Shown here: positions 10,717 to 23,277 of the stretch, in pieces
How positions within the stretch are numbered: position 1 is the first letter of the stretch
Layout: each line of letters begins with the position of its first letter
The notes under the pieces: generated by a model
Databases searched by the model: none
The model's input: the letters and a program-made list of their open reading frames with translations, nothing else
What the model was told of the DNA's origin: nothing
Translations under genes and position numbers: made by a program
NCBI GenBank assembly: GCA_033439795.1
Contig: JAUTDP010000002.1
Coordinates: 1,550,001-1,614,000 of the forward strand
Length of the DNA: 64,000 nucleotides
DNA from: Sordaria brevicollis
Lineage: Eukaryota > Ascomycota > Sordariomycetes > Sordariales > Sordariaceae
Direction: 5' to 3'

Positions 10717-13167
10717 CTAGCGCCCAGATGACCTATCATGGTGGTGATCCTCCTGCGTCCGCTTATTACTTCCGTGATAGTTGTTGTTGCCGTTCCTGTT
10801 GTTGTTAGTATGCGGCTTCTTCTTCTTCCACCACGAGGCAGTATTGTCGGACTCGCGCTGAGAATACGATTCCATCTCTCTCAGCAAGGCGCGGCCGCAA
10901 TCCTCCTCCACTTCCTGGCCGTCCTTGGCGATCAATACGGGCAGATTCTCGTTGAGTGGGTTCTTGAGATGTCCGATGAGGGAAAATGGCACCGAAGCTT
11001 TGCTAAGCCATCGAAGACGGAAGGGAGGTGACGTCTGCCAGTGAATGTTATTCATCCAAGGCGCCTTGGTGATGCTGTTTGAGGGTAAACTGGTCATCAG
11101 TGCCTAAAGAGGTGTGTATGTGTGTGTTAGATGAGCCTCTGAGCGATCTGGTCGGGTTGGAATGCGCGACTTACATAACCCTGAAATGCCTTACTCTTGT
11201 TTATGGAGAAGAAAAAGATCACGTTCTTGCATGTCTCAAAGGCTTTGGTGAACGTTTCCTCGTTGGACGTTTGGGTGACCCAAACTCCCTATAACATAAC
11301 GCGTAAACCACGGGAACCGTACACAAACAGAAGAGCCGTGACAGAGAGGGTGGTTGACTTACGTCATTCATGGCCTTTTGTAGGTTTTCGTTGTTGAAAG
11401 ACTTGAGGACGAAGAATCGGGTATCTGCATCACTGAACATCAATTTCACGTACATAGGCTGACAACACTTGCGCAGGATCTGAACAAAGTAAAGTATTAT
11501 CATTGCCCCTTGGCGGGGATGCTTGAGCTTCGTAGGCAGGTGCAGGTGGTGTAAGAAATTCGAGTTACCGCTCACCATACAAAATTGATGGGAACTGGTA
11601 ACCCGTATTTCCTTCACTACCTAGCAGGCCGATTTTTGAAGCGTTTGAAATGACTGAAAGAGGACCGCGAGGAAGACTGACCGCCCTGTTCACCCGTATT
11701 GAAGTGCTCAACACGTGTTGGATCCCTAGAACGCCGAGGCGACTGGGCCCGAGGAGCTTTGTCTCCACGGTGATTGTCAAAGAAGAAGCTACCATCATCC
11801 CCTCGTTGATTCCGGTTGTCATATCTATCATGAATGCGTCCGTCGAATGAACGATCGCGGGAGCGAGGGCGAGGAGAGAACCGCGAGAGTTGATATCCGC
11901 GGTCACGAGAGGAAGGACGGCTGGGACGGTGATCGCGACGAGGTGACGGAGCGCGATAACGGCGCGGAGACCATGATGGGGCGCGCCTGGCAGGATACTC
12001 AGGCCGACCACGTTCCCGGTAACGGTCATCGTACTCGTTGTCGATCTCCATCGGCCGGGCTCCGTTCTCGTCCGGCCGATATTTCTTTTCCGGGGGGTGA
12101 ATGGCCATATCAACGGATCTCTCGCGCTCCCTTTTGGGGACCACGGCCTTGGGAGCTTCAGTTAGCTGGTTAGTGATTACCGGGGCAGTCTCAGTTACTG
12201 GAGTGGCAACGAGGCCCAAGTCCAGTCCCTCTTCCTCCAACAACTTGCGCTGCTCGGCCTCCAACCGGGCCTTTTCAGCAGCATGCTCAGCGTCTATTCT
12301 TTCCTTTTCTGCCGCGAGAGCCTTCAGCTTACGATATCGATCGAGCTTCTTTGTGCGGATTTCCACGTTATGATAATCAGTAAGGGCGAGCCATTCTCGT
12401 AGGTCCGGGTTGAGCTCCTGGGCGCGCTTGAGCGCCTTTTCAGGAGTCAAGGAAGCAACAGCAGGTCCATTTTTGGGCTGAACACTTTTGGGTTCGGGCC
12501 TGTCATTTGTACGCAAAGACTTTTCGGTGCCTGCTTGAGGCTTACCGGAGCCTTTCTGAGGGAAATTCTTCTTGTTGGGGATAGTAATAGAGCCGGATCG
12601 CGGGGGCTTGTCAGTTCTCTGGGAGATTTGAGGCTTTGGGTGCTCTTGGCGTGGTTCAGGCACCTTTGCTTTAGCTGGCTTATCGGCATCGCTCTGGATC
12701 TCACCCTCCTCGGCCGGAGTCGAGGGCGCTGTGATTACTGCCTCTGTGAAAGCAGGAAGAGACAGCAAGTTCTGATCCAAGGGCGGCGCAGGAGTGCTTT
12801 GATTCTGCATTTTGGTCGAGGCACCGGGTGTAAGAAGAATTCCCGGCATGGGGTCGACATCGCTGGAAATGGAGCGAATCAAAGCAAAAATATCATTGTC
12901 ATCGGCCGAGATGGAGGTCTCGGTAGGCATCGGAGGAATAGTATGAGGAATAAACGGAGGTCTCGGCTGGGCCTGCTGGGGTTTAGGTGTTGAGGCGACC
13001 GTACTAGTTGCGGTCACGGGTCTGGTGGTGGCAGAAGCAAGGTCGCCGTCACTGGTGGCCGAGGCAGGGCCAGAAGAGCGGTCCTTTCGCATAGACTGAA
13101 GCCGCTGCTTGAGCTCGCGTGTCTTGGCGTCGAGGGCCAGCTTGTTCATGCTGGGAGGATTTGACAT
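10717..13167 (-). CDS. YTH-domain RNA-binding protein (m6A reader)
   Basis: Probable reader of N6-methyladenosine in RNA. Four exons on the minus strand: 13167-11621, 11432-11363, 11288-11175, 11103-10717; 705 aa. The first intron (188 bp, GTAGTG donor) must be removed because a stop follows at once; the junction gives NRPASDADTRFFVLKSF. The N-terminal 515 residues are disordered, with a Lys/Glu/Ala-rich coiled stretch (about 270-320) and RS/RD-rich sequence (about 380-510), resembling splicing-associated YTHDC1. The YTH domain spans about 518-660: DTRFFVLKSF, GVWVTQT with cage Trp542, FFFSINKSKAFQGYA, W593/W599, VPFSLIGHLKNPLNENLPV and IAKDGQEVE. The C-terminus is Asn/His/Arg-rich. Branch sites of the shorter introns are plausible; the long intron's acceptor (11433) was chosen for frame and conservation. 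Confidence 0.85.
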
Positions 13168-16100
13168 GGTGACGATGGACAGGCCAATGGTACTGGCGAC
13201 GCGTTAGTGATTCCTCGACGTATGTATCAATGCCGGCTGTCTGTTGATTGATATTGATGTCTTGCTGTCCTGTGAAAGCAAGCAGTTCTTGTGTTGACAC
13301 GGGCTTTTGTTGACGACCCGACTAAGCGATGATATTCGATGCTTGACTGTTGATGTTCGTATATGTGACTGTTTGGGTCGACGTTGGGTTGGACTTCCCA
13401 GGGATGATGACTCTTGTGTATTTGTCTCTTGGGGCGGCCAAGAATCAAAATAATAATCCCGACACTCTCGCGAAAAGAAAATCGAGGCGCTGTTACGGAT
13501 TCTTTCTAGGACCAATGGTCTGGAAGAACAAATGTCGGAAGATGCTGCTCAGTATCGATCTGGTTGTTGTTGTGGACTTGGTCTTTTTTTGTCAAATAGT
13601 CATGATCAACTTCCGATGGCGATCAGAAAAAAAGTGAAAGTTCGCTCTGAGACCGAAAGAAATCCGAGGGATGACGCAGGCCTTCCCCGACCAAATAATT
13701 GCTGCTTCGTTGATACTGAAAGCAGTGATGGAAGGAGCCAGACGGGATAATTCAATGTCGACTCGATTGCCCACCGGACCTTCCTTCCTTTCTGGTTGTG
13801 GAATTCGTTGCAGGTGAGTGTTGAACGAATTCGGAAGTCGTGAACTTTTGATGTTTGGTGTGGAGCATGCACTGAGCCAAACTGTGGGTCCGCGCCATTG
13901 AAGGTGCGCCCCACCCCCGCTATTTGTGCCTGTCGCTCCGACGCCCGAGTCCTTATCGCTCCTTATCGCTCCTTATCGGACTGTGCCCTGCTGTCTGTCA
14001 CTGGAAAGTGGAAGCGCAGCCACCAACAGAAAGCTCCCAACTCTCACTTTCTTCCCGTGTCCTCATCCAACGTCCTCCTCCAAGCTCCATCCCGCACTGC
14101 TGATGGCCAGATTATTCGGCCTCATTCCATTGTTCATGTCACTCATGAAACACAACCACCCTCATGCTGACCTTTCTACTTTTTCATTGACCCCTCCACT
14201 CCAACAAAAATGAATACTGTCACCGCCTTTCCACTTCCAACGCCCTTCAACTTACTACTCGAATTCCAGGAGCCATGAGAGTTTAGGACTTGGTCCAGCT
14301 CGAATTTGAAAAGCTGTTGGATCAGATGGACATACCAGCAGATTGATGCTCTTGGATGCCTCTTATCCAAAAGTGCTGGGAAGCAGAACCAACAGAGAGA
14401 TGTGGGACGGGATTGCGCATCACTTTTTATACTCTGGGGATGGCCATCATACACTGGCTGGTATATGTTATACCGGCCGAGCAATCTGGTACTCTAGCCA
14501 CCAACCAACCGGCCGCAAGTCTCCCGTTATCGTTGGCATTATGATCCCCAACCAAACGATCTTCCCGCTGTTGCTTTGTGGTCCGCCGCCGCACCATGAC
14601 AATGCCCAGTTCAGCAAGTCTGGTACCGAGTTTCTGAGGCTCTCGGTCTCGGGAACACATGTCTCGGCCACACACTGAGGGAAAGACATAATGCAATCCA
14701 GGAACCAGGCTATTCCAAGCGCGCGCATGGCCAACGTACATCCCGCCGTCATGTTGTCTGTCTGTCAGTCAGTCTTTATCCCCGAGCATACTTTACCAAG
14801 ACTCGACCTCGCTTCCCGTCAACCTCCTTACAAGGACACGAGGCCATGCCGAGGATGCAATTCCAAGTGGAAAAATGAGAATTCATGCAAAGATGCCATC
14901 AAGAAGGAGGGGCCCGGCGCTACCATGGCCCATCTGTCGAACATTATCAACTTCCACACTACCCGGGGCATTTCCCCGGATATCCTGGCCTGACCACCTT
15001 TCGACTTCTTGGCGTTTAGAAGGAAGAAAAGCTCTGTCGTCATCTCGACATGGCGCCACAGTTTCGGTTCAACCTGCCGCGACTCCGACAAACCTGGCAT
15101 ATAGAAGCCTCTTGACTGGCTCTCTTCACTCAGGTGTACGCGTTCATCCCATCGTCCACTCTCGCCTGGAACGCCCAGTCTTCAAGGGGCACACAAGCGA
15201 CCATGGCGACCAAGGGAGGCCCATGGGCTCGGTAACATGGCCGTTGGCGGGCGCTAGAATCTAGTGAGCTCTAGCTTGATGTTGGAACGTTGGAGGCTCA
15301 AGAATGCCCCTGCAGAACTCCACGCGAACCCCTTCGCCTACCCTTGTCTACACCCAAATCACCCCCTGGTCTGCCCCTGAGTCTCCACACAGACCTCACG
15401 ACTCCTAGTAACAGACCCTTGGACTCAACCCCTTCGTCAACCCGCATGTGTTTCAAGCCCGTGATGGTGAGGAGCTCTTCACGAACTCGGCGCTTGGTTT
15501 TGCGGGTTAGCTTGGAAAACTGGATATGTCGAAACTTTGGTCGAAGCTTGACCCCCACGGGCACATCTCGGGCATTGCGGCGCTACGGCAAGTTCCATCT
15601 GTACTTGGGATGAACTACTCTCTCGAGGTATCCTCGGCCTTGTTGCTGCGAGTCCGACCCATCGTCGTTCCTCGTATCGCTCATTTTGTTTGGGGAGCCG
15701 CAATGATCCTTCCATTGCTACGCAGTTGATGCTCCTGGAGTGGTATCCGAAGTTGGAGATCCGCCAGCATACCACTTTACCTTTCACCGCTGTCGATCTG
15801 TTTTGTTTCCCTATCCGTGGTCAGTCTACCCGCGGAGGCACCTACCTGAACTACCCGCTTGCACCGTCACCTTGGAATCAGCTTTGGGAATTTGGTCCGT
15901 TATCAGACCCCGCCTTATCCAGGCCACTTCATTTCGCTGAAACAGCATCTTCTTTCACACCGATGCTTCGATGGCCAACATGGACATGCATCCAGGAACA
16001 TACCCATCACGGAGAATATGCCAAATGGGCTTGGTTGCATAGTACGATGCTTCGAGTGGGTGGGCTTTTCGTCAACACCGAGGAGCAAGGGGTGATGATA

Positions 16101-16384
16101 GAATTCTGGAAAATTACCAAGAACTCGATATATATATAAGGATGTGGTCGACGCCGTCTTCTTGAGTTTTGAATTCTCACCACCAGCTTCAACTTGAGCA
16201 TTCGGCATCTACTCACCTTCTTTTTTTCAACCTCTACCTTCTTTACCATAGCTTCAGTGAAGCCTTCGTTCTTTAACATCACTATCTTTGAAATCACATC
16301 ACTCATTCAAACCCGCTAGCCGGAACCACTTGCAAAAACAACAACCACCAGTAACTTTTTACTACTACCATATCAACCATCAAG
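13168..16384. other. Divergent intergenic region upstream of AA9
   Basis: A 3.2-kb divergent region between the YTH and AA9 genes. Several 60-150 codon frames exist (for example 15690-16139) but start with TTG/GTG, show no family similarity and lie where the AA9 promoter is expected. A 10-bp unit (CCTTATCGCT) repeats about three times at 13950-13980. Otherwise nothing is supported. Confidence 0.4.
16129..16140 (+). promoter_or_regulatory. TATA box of the AA9 gene
   Basis: The run TATATATATAAG stands about 245 bp before the AA9 start codon, followed by a CT/CA-rich leader typical of highly expressed fungal secreted-enzyme genes. Transcription probably begins some 30 bp downstream. This is inference from sequence only. 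Confidence 0.55.
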
Positions 16385-17500
16385 ATGCCTTCCTTCACTT
16401 CCAAGTCTCTTCTTACCGCCCTCGTCGGTGCTGCTTCCGTCGCCGCCCATGGTCACGTTACCAACATTGTCATCAACGGTGACTCTTACCAGGGTTACGA
16501 TATCAACAGCTTCCCTTACTCGGCTAACCCCCCTGTTGTCGTTGGCTGGACCGCTAGCAACACTGACAACGGTTTCGTCGCCCCTGATGCTTTCTCCTCG
16601 GCCGATATCATCTGCCACCGCAACTCTGCCAACGCCAAGGGCCATGCCGTCGTCAAGGCCGGCGACAAGATTTCCATCCAGTGGGACACCTGGCCCGAAT
16701 CTCACCACGGTCCTGTGATCGACTACCTCGCCAACTGCGGTGCCGCTGGCTGCGAGACCGTTGAGAAGACCGCTCTTGAGTTCTTCAAGATCGACGAGGT
16801 CGGCCTCGTCGACGGTTCCGCCGCCCCCGGCAAGTGGGGTTCCGACCAGCTGATCGAGAACGGCAACAGCTGGCTCGTCCAGATCCCCGAGAACATCGCC
16901 CCTGGCTTCTACGTTCTCCGTCACGAGATCATCGCCCTTCACTCTGCTGGCGATGCCAACGGCGCCCAGAACTACCCCCAGTGCTTCAACCTCCAGGTCA
17001 CCGGCTCTGGCACTGAGAAGCCCGCTGGTGTCAAGGGTACCGAGCTCTACACCCCCAACGACGAGGGCATCCGCTTCAACATCTACCGCTCCCTGACCAG
17101 CTACCCGGTCCCCGGTCCCGCTCCCATCAAGGGCGCCGTCAACGTCCAGCAGGCTCGCTCCGCCATCACCGCCTCCGCCACCGCTCTCACCGGTCTTGCC
17201 AACGCCCCCGTTGCCACTGCTGCCCCTGCTACCACCACTGCCGCCGCTCCCGCTGCTACCACTACCTCCGCTGTCGTTGCCGCCCCTACCACCACTCTTA
17301 TTCCCTCCACCACCAAGGCCGTCACTGTCGCTCCTACCACCACCACTGCCGCTCCTCAGGCTACCCAGCCCGCTAAGGGTGGCTGCCGCGGTGGCCGCAA
17401 CCAGAAGAAGCGCCGTGCTGCTCGTCGTGCCGCTGCCGCTGCTGCCCGCGAGGCTGCCCTTGCCCGCCGTCACGCTCGTGATGTTGCTTTCCTTGACTAA
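16385..17500 (+). CDS. AA9 lytic polysaccharide monooxygenase
   Basis: Secreted copper LPMO (formerly GH61) that oxidatively cleaves cellulose or related glucans. Single exon, 371 aa. Signal peptide of 21 residues; cleavage exposes H22 ([11 protein letters not shown]), first ligand of the histidine brace. The second His is H107 in SHHGP; the axial Tyr is Y197 in QNYPQC, preceded by the conserved Q195 and H186. Likely disulfides involve C77/C200 and C118/C123. The catalytic domain ends near residue 240. No CBM1 follows: instead there is an Ala/Thr/Pro linker (about 255-330) and a highly basic Arg/Ala/Lys tail (about 331-371, with [17 protein letters not shown]). Codons are strongly C-ending, indicating high expression. 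Substrate and regioselectivity are unknown. Confidence 0.95.
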   Translation: MPSFTSKSLLTALVGAASVAAHGHVTNIVINGDSYQGYDINSFPYSANPPVVVGWTASNTDNGFVAPDAFSSADIICHRNSANAKGHAVVKAGDKISIQWDTWPESHHGPVIDYLANCGAAGCETVEKTALEFFKIDEVGLVDGSAAPGKWGSDQLIENGNSWLVQIPENIAPGFYVLRHEIIALHSAGDANGAQNYPQCFNLQVTGSGTEKPAGVKGTELYTPNDEGIRFNIYRSLTSYPVPGPAPIKGAVNVQQARSAITASATALTGLANAPVATAAPATTTAAAPAATTTSAVVAAPTTTLIPSTTKAVTVAPTTTTAAPQATQPAKGGCRGGRNQKKRRAARRAAAAAAREAALARRHARDVAFLD

Positions 17501-19618
17501 GTTGTCACTACCATCGGGCATGTCACTATTTGTCTTGTGAATGAACGAAGGAAATGGATGAATGTCCATCAAAGGAGATGATCAGTCGGGGCTTCTAAAG
17601 CTTTGGTCATCGGATTGTACGAGAAGTACCAAAAGAAGATTTTGGAATTGAAGTGTTTTCCATTCTACTGTATTATTTTAGCTAAAAACCTTATATTTGC
17701 CTCTACCACTTGGTGGAGGGAAAATTGATGCTCTGTTGAAGACAAAATTTGGATCCCGCTCTCAGAAGAAATGGTGACTGTGTGAAACTGTTACAAAGGA
17801 TGGTACCCACGCTTAGTTATTAATGCAAAATCATTAGAAGACCGCGGAGAGCCAAAGACGAACACATATAGAAGATATTCAGTTCAACTCTCAGAGCTTA
17901 AGTAATCACAACGCTGTTGGAAGGTACTCTTACGCAGGTTTGAACGGAACTGCTCCTAACTAAAGAAAAGCCCAGCCAAACAAACCAGACATGCAGGACA
18001 GGACAGGAGCACGCTTTAAACATTTCCCTCTCTCTGATGACTGGACGCTGTCATCCCTACTAAATATAATCTGGTACCAACACTGAAAGAAGCACCTCAG
18101 CAGAAAGAAACCTCTTCATCCAGCGTCCCAAGTATGCATAGTAGGTCCAGGCTCGGTTGGGGGATTGAAGATACCCGAGATGGGAAGGTATATAAACCTC
18201 CCAATAAGAAGTCAGGTCATAGCATCGAAGGAGAGCCCCTGTCATCGGCGACTCCTCAAGCGTAGCGGCTTCAAAACATCAATCGAAAGTGTGTTCTCCA
18301 GATACTTACTCCTTCAAGACCAGGTAACACCAACCGAACGAGGGGTTTAGGTGGCGTTTTTTTTCAAGCTTACGCGAGTTAGGTATTGCTAACTATGGTA
18401 TGTTCACCTAAATCATGATTATCGCTGGCATGCATCACTTGCTCTGGCTTTTTTCATGTCTTTATCCCACTATTTAACATCCTCAAAACTGAAATGGTGC
18501 CGGGACAATCGGGGACACTACACCTCTTGTCGGCGGAAGAAATGAACAAACATCATTGATTACCCACGAATCGAATACAGCATGTGTGCTTCACATGTGG
18601 CTTCGGAGCTCTATCAGAAAGTTGGGTGAGGTTTCAGAGGTTGCCATATTAAAGATCAACTGAATGCGTGCCAGCCAAACATCGATCCGCCGACGGGGTA
18701 TCGGACCGGAACGGGCCCGGAAGGAAATGATTGCTGTAATGCCTCCAACCACAAGGGCAATGCTCATGAAGATGATTAAAGGAAGTCTTGTGCCAAGGGC
18801 CTTTACCTTCACCCAGAACGACGAAGACGGTTGTGGGGCTATCATAACTTGATGTTCTCTTTTTCTACCGATGAGTATCTATCAAAAGGATACATCTAGA
18901 CACATACATGAACTGTAACATAAGGTGTATACGTAGTATCTTATTTTTAATCGCGCTATGGCTATGCCAGCCATTAACAGCATGCCATCACAAAGGTGTC
19001 CACCTCTTCTCCTTATTCATAAGTAGACAATGAACCTCCTAGCCAGGAACCATGCTACCGAATAGTGACCATGACCTAACCAGACACTACTGTCTTCCAT
19101 ACCATGACCGGGTATTTCCTTTCCCTTCGACATGAGAATATGCATACCGGATAGTTTGTTTCCACATGATGCTCGCTTGCTTGTTGATCTTCCGAGAGAC
19201 CAATAACATAATCCTCCTTTAGCCGTTTCGTTGACATTCCTTGCCTGACCACAAAGCCATCCGGCCCTAGTAATCCGCTTCGTCTTGACATCCCTCTTGA
19301 GCACTTATCATTTGCAGTGCCAAGTTTCCTTCCGTAAAGAAACAAGATATAAACAGAGAAACGGATATAACGCCCCGTCAAATGACAAGCCTCCGGAACT
19401 CCCGCGCCCATAATATGCTGGTAAATGAACTTTTGTGTTGAGACCATCGTAACAAACAACCTCGAACAACGGATGATGCATGATACTGCCGCATGACTCC
19501 TGACTGACTTGAAGAAGAGAATAGGTTGAAAAGTGAGGTCGAACGCAGAGAAGAGAAAGCAAGTACAAGTAGTCGTCAGGAGCCATGGACATAGAGTATC
19601 ATGTGCGGCAGCAAGCTA
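17501..19618. other. Convergent intergenic region (AA9 / dbf4)
   Basis: About 2.1 kb holding the 3' ends of AA9 and the Dbf4-like gene. AT-rich 3'-UTR-like sequence follows AA9. The only ORF worth noting is the small membrane ORF at 18591-18845, listed separately. Confidence 0.4.
18591..18845 (-). CDS. Possible small single-pass membrane protein
   Basis: An 84-codon ATG-initiated minus-strand ORF without recognisable family. Residues about 20-43 form a good hydrophobic helix (LPLIIFMSIALVVGGITAII) flanked by basic residues on both sides, and codon choice is not obviously random. It is isolated between convergent genes, with no intron signals. It could equally be chance; there is no homology evidence. 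Confidence 0.22.
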   Translation of the reverse strand: MIAPQPSSSFWVKVKALGTRLPLIIFMSIALVVGGITAIISFRARSGPIPRRRIDVWLARIQLIFNMATSETSPNFLIELRSHM

Positions 19619-21864
19619 CTACCACCTCTCATCACCCACGGACCGGTAACGCGGCTCACGAGGAGCACGCGAGAGCTTGCCGAGGAGAGCGTCGAGCTGA
19701 GCCCAGTTGTCGTCATTCTCAGCGAAGCGGCGATGCTTGCGGGAAACAATGTGCTGACATCATGTTAGTAAGCGTCATACCAAACATCATAATGTGGAAA
19801 CTCACCGCATCAAAGTCCTCGAACTTATCTTGGCAGTTCTCGCAATAGCCCGGCTTAGGATCGCGCGGCTTCGGCTTCGTCGTGGGAACCGGGGTGCTCG
19901 CGGTCCTGCGCAGCTTCCTCTCCTTCTTGGCCTGCTCCTGCTTCCGAGCCTCATCATCCTCCCAGATCTCAGGTACGGGGGGCTTGGGTGGGTTACCCAA
20001 GCTGGCGGCACGAGCGCATTGGGTGCCATCAACACCAGCCTCGGCCAGGCGACGTGCCCCCGAGTCTTGTGAAAGGGAAGGAACGTTGGCTTTCTGAAGA
20101 ACCTTGCGCTGAAGACCCAAAACCTCCTTGCTGATACCGGCCTTGGCGCCAAGAACACCGGTGGTAGACGACACCATCTGAGAGCGGATGGCGGACGTAA
20201 GCTTGTTGGCTTGAATACCGGACGCGACGGGTTCTCCGGCAACAAGGCGGCCAATCTTGGTGGTATGGCTCATGAAGGCGTTCTGACGGAAGTCAGCTGG
20301 GGCAGGTGTGGTCTCCTTGGCTGACTCCTCAACGGTCTCAGCGGCATCATCAACAACTTCGGCAGCACGGTCGTTGGGTGCTTCCATCTCCTTAAGAGTA
20401 CGCTTTCCAGTGACCGGCTTGGGCGATTGCACCTCGGGAGTCTGACGGGTATTGGTAGCAGCGGCCTTTTCGGTGGCACGGGCGACAGCAGCATCTTTGG
20501 CAACCTTCTCCTTGGCCTTTTCCTTGTCGCGCCTCGACCTCTCGGGGGGATCATAATCCTCGACGAAGGGGCAACGACCCTGGGATGCCACACGGAACTG
20601 AGGCCACTCGCCGTCCTTCTTGTCGGTAACCCTGTGGTACTCCCTCACCATGATCGGCCTCGTCTTCTCTTCGATGTCGTACACGTAGATGAAGGGACCC
20701 TTGAAGTAATGGATATCCTTGGTAACAACAGTGGGATCACGGTCGGATGGGCCGTGGACACGCTCATTCTGGAGCATCTGGAGAACATTAGCACTTTGCT
20801 GGCGAGCCTTGGCCCTGTCGGCGGCAGCGGGTGTATGCCCTCGGCTAATCCATGCAGCCTTGACGAGGTCCGTCTCAAGAACGATGCCGAGAATCCTTTG
20901 GAGTTTGTCCAGCGACCAGATCTTCTTGCCCATATCCCGAGCACGGTGAAGGATATCGGTGTTGCGTGCTTTCGGCTTGGGCATTGTCTCTTCCTGGGGC
21001 TGCACTGAGGATTTTCGGATTGAGGGCTTGTCGAAGATGAGTTTCCGGCGAACCGAGTCGCCATTGCGGTTCAGGAGGGAGGGATCGATGGTCTTTGATT
21101 GTCCACTTGCTGACTGGGTGATGGTGTCGGGCTGGTTCTCGTCTTGAACGGGCTTTACGGGAGGGATGGGGCGGGTGGTGACGACATGGGTGATTTCGAT
21201 GGAAAAGAACTTTTCCTCGCGCTGTTATGTAAATATGTGAGTACATATGCCGAGATATTGGGCCTGCATTGGGCCAAGCAAGGGGTATGTATGTGGAATC
21301 ATGACTTACAGCACCCAATTGAGCGACTTGTTTGGCGAGCTTGTGACGCTGGTCGTCGGGGATGCTTTCAAAGTAGAAGACCATTTTGTGAAAGCGCGAT
21401 CTCATAGAGGTTTGCCATATACTGAGGTCTTCGATTTCCTTTTGGGTGATGCCGTGGGAAGTGGTGCTTGTGGTTGATGCAGCGCTGAGCCTCTCGGCAC
21501 GGGTGTTGGTAGCCGTGTTGCTTGTGTTGCTGTTTCTCGGCCTTTCCCGGTCGGCAGCAGCAGCAGCAGCAGCCCGGGATATCGTCGAGGTTGGTTTGCG
21601 CATGACATTGGAGCGAGAAGACGTCGCTGGCGAGACGGCGGCGCGTTGACCGCCATGTTCAATCATTTGTCTCTTAGCCGGCGGTGGTTGACCGTATGGC
21701 TCCTCTCTAAGCTGATCGGCATGGGAGCGGACGGCCTTTTTAGAGCCCTGTAGTGCCAAGGCGGTAGCCGAGGACCCACGCAGCGGCGAGTTGGCGGCAT
21801 TGGGGTTGTCGGAGAGAGGAGCCCTCTTAGTGCCCGAGGCAGCAGAGGCAGTGGTGGTCGACAT
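19619..21864 (-). CDS. dbf4: Dbf4-like regulatory subunit of Cdc7 kinase
   Basis: Activating subunit of the Dbf4-dependent kinase (Aspergillus NimO type) that phosphorylates MCM helicase to fire replication origins. Three exons on the minus strand: 21864-21310, 21221-19806, 19753-19619; 701 aa. The N-terminus is disordered with a poly-Ala run. A BRCT-like motif N region spans about residues 150-320, motif M lies at about 358-385 (FKGPFIYVYDIEEKTRP), and motif C is a zinc finger with C645, C648, H658 and H664, spacing CX2CX9HX5H. The second intron (52 bp, TTACTAAC branch site) falls exactly between the Cys and His ligand pairs, so the finger is completed only after splicing. Start ATG 21864 gives a standard N-terminus. 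Confidence 0.88.
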
Positions 21865-23277
21865 TGTTGTTGTTGATTTTATACGTAGAGATACTGTCGT
21901 CTTATAAATACGCAGTCAACATGCTATGGATGTTTGGTGTGTATGTTTGTTTTGAAACGGGGGTCGGCTCGGAGATGGGCAAGGACGGGGATAGCTCGAC
22001 AAGGGAGGGAGACAGCTTTCGGCTCTTTGTCTGTATGTCGCGTGTGCTGATCTCTCAAGTATCGACTTGTGTTCTTGTTGTCGTGGGTGGAAGAGGAATT
22101 GCTGTTGTTGGTAGTCGGCGACTCGACTCGACAAGACAATACAAGACAAAGTGGTTAGGCTGTGTGATGGATGGTCATCAATGTCTCGTCTCGACAATGA
22201 CCAATGCGGTTGGATAATTATTCGGTCGTTGACGCCCAATTGTCGTTGGCTGGGGAAGAAGGAGCAATGAAGCAATGATTGACCCTTGGCCTGGCGCAAA
22301 AAGGTGTTGTTGGTCTGCTGTCGGTCGAGTCGTGGGGAGGTTGGGTGCTGTGCTGTGTTGTGCTCGGGCACTGTTTTGCGCTGCTAAAGTGGAAAACGCG
22401 TGTCTCGATTTTCGTCGCTGGAGTTTTGGTCCGTCGCAATTAGCACGCGCTGCTGGCTGTTGTGCTCCGATGATGGATGGCAGGAAGGAAGGGACCACTG
22501 CTGGGAAATAAAAACCGGCCGATGTTTGGAAACCTCCAAATTCGAGTCGCGCCAATTTTCCAGTCGACGGTCCGAACAGGCGCAAATTGTTCTGGTGTCG
22601 AGGTGGTCAAAATCCTTCCTTCCCTTCGAAAGTGTTTGGTTTTGATATTGGCAGTCGCGAACAGCCAGATCCTAGCAGACAAATGGGTGCAAGGTGGGGA
22701 ATGGCGTGGGTTGCAGGCGCCGGGGTTGCAGGCACTTCTGTTTCTTTCAGTGAAGTCGCGCCTGGCAGCTGCGGTCTGTTGTTGCTCCAAGTCCATGCTC
22801 CGCGACGCCAACGGCGACTCCACATCCGCGGCTTGCAGCTGTCAGGGAACATCAACTCGCAGCGAAGCCTAAACTCTTGGCGGTCCAGTAAAGCGCCTGG
22901 CAACTGTCAGCATTTCCATTTCAACCACCCAAACAGTGAGAGCGACAAAAGTGACGACATTCAATGTCTTTGCCTTCACAAAATATTTGGACGGCATTTC
23001 ATCCGCCATCGCGAAGACATTCAACCTCATTTCTCGCGGTGTACGGTGTTGTGGGATTCTGAGGTTGATCAGAGTTGAGATTCCAACAGATCCGTGTTAG
23101 TTTGTAACTAGAGTTTAGGTGCTAGACCTAATATCACATCCTAACTTTTTATCGAACATCGTGACTTCCGCGAACCATCCCGAGCTCACCTACACCACCG
23201 AGGTGAACTCTCACACCTCACTCTCATTCTCACCAACCACCACATTCCTGATCCACCATCAAACACCACGCTTTGAC
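21865..23277. other. Divergent promoter region (dbf4 / icp55)
   Basis: 1.4 kb between two divergent genes. It contains several overlapping frames, none conserved. Both promoters and 5' UTRs are expected here; MluI-type ACGCGT cell-cycle boxes were not seen as a cluster. Confidence 0.35.

Noticed and set aside
15690..16139. 149-codon ORF before AA9
   Set aside because: Starts with TTG, runs into the TATA region of AA9 and has no family features.
16373..17572. 399-codon minus-strand ORF fully antisense to the AA9 gene
   Set aside because: Gly/Ser/Asp/Val repeats arise from reading C-ending codons backwards; the sense strand carries an intact AA9 domain with signal peptide.
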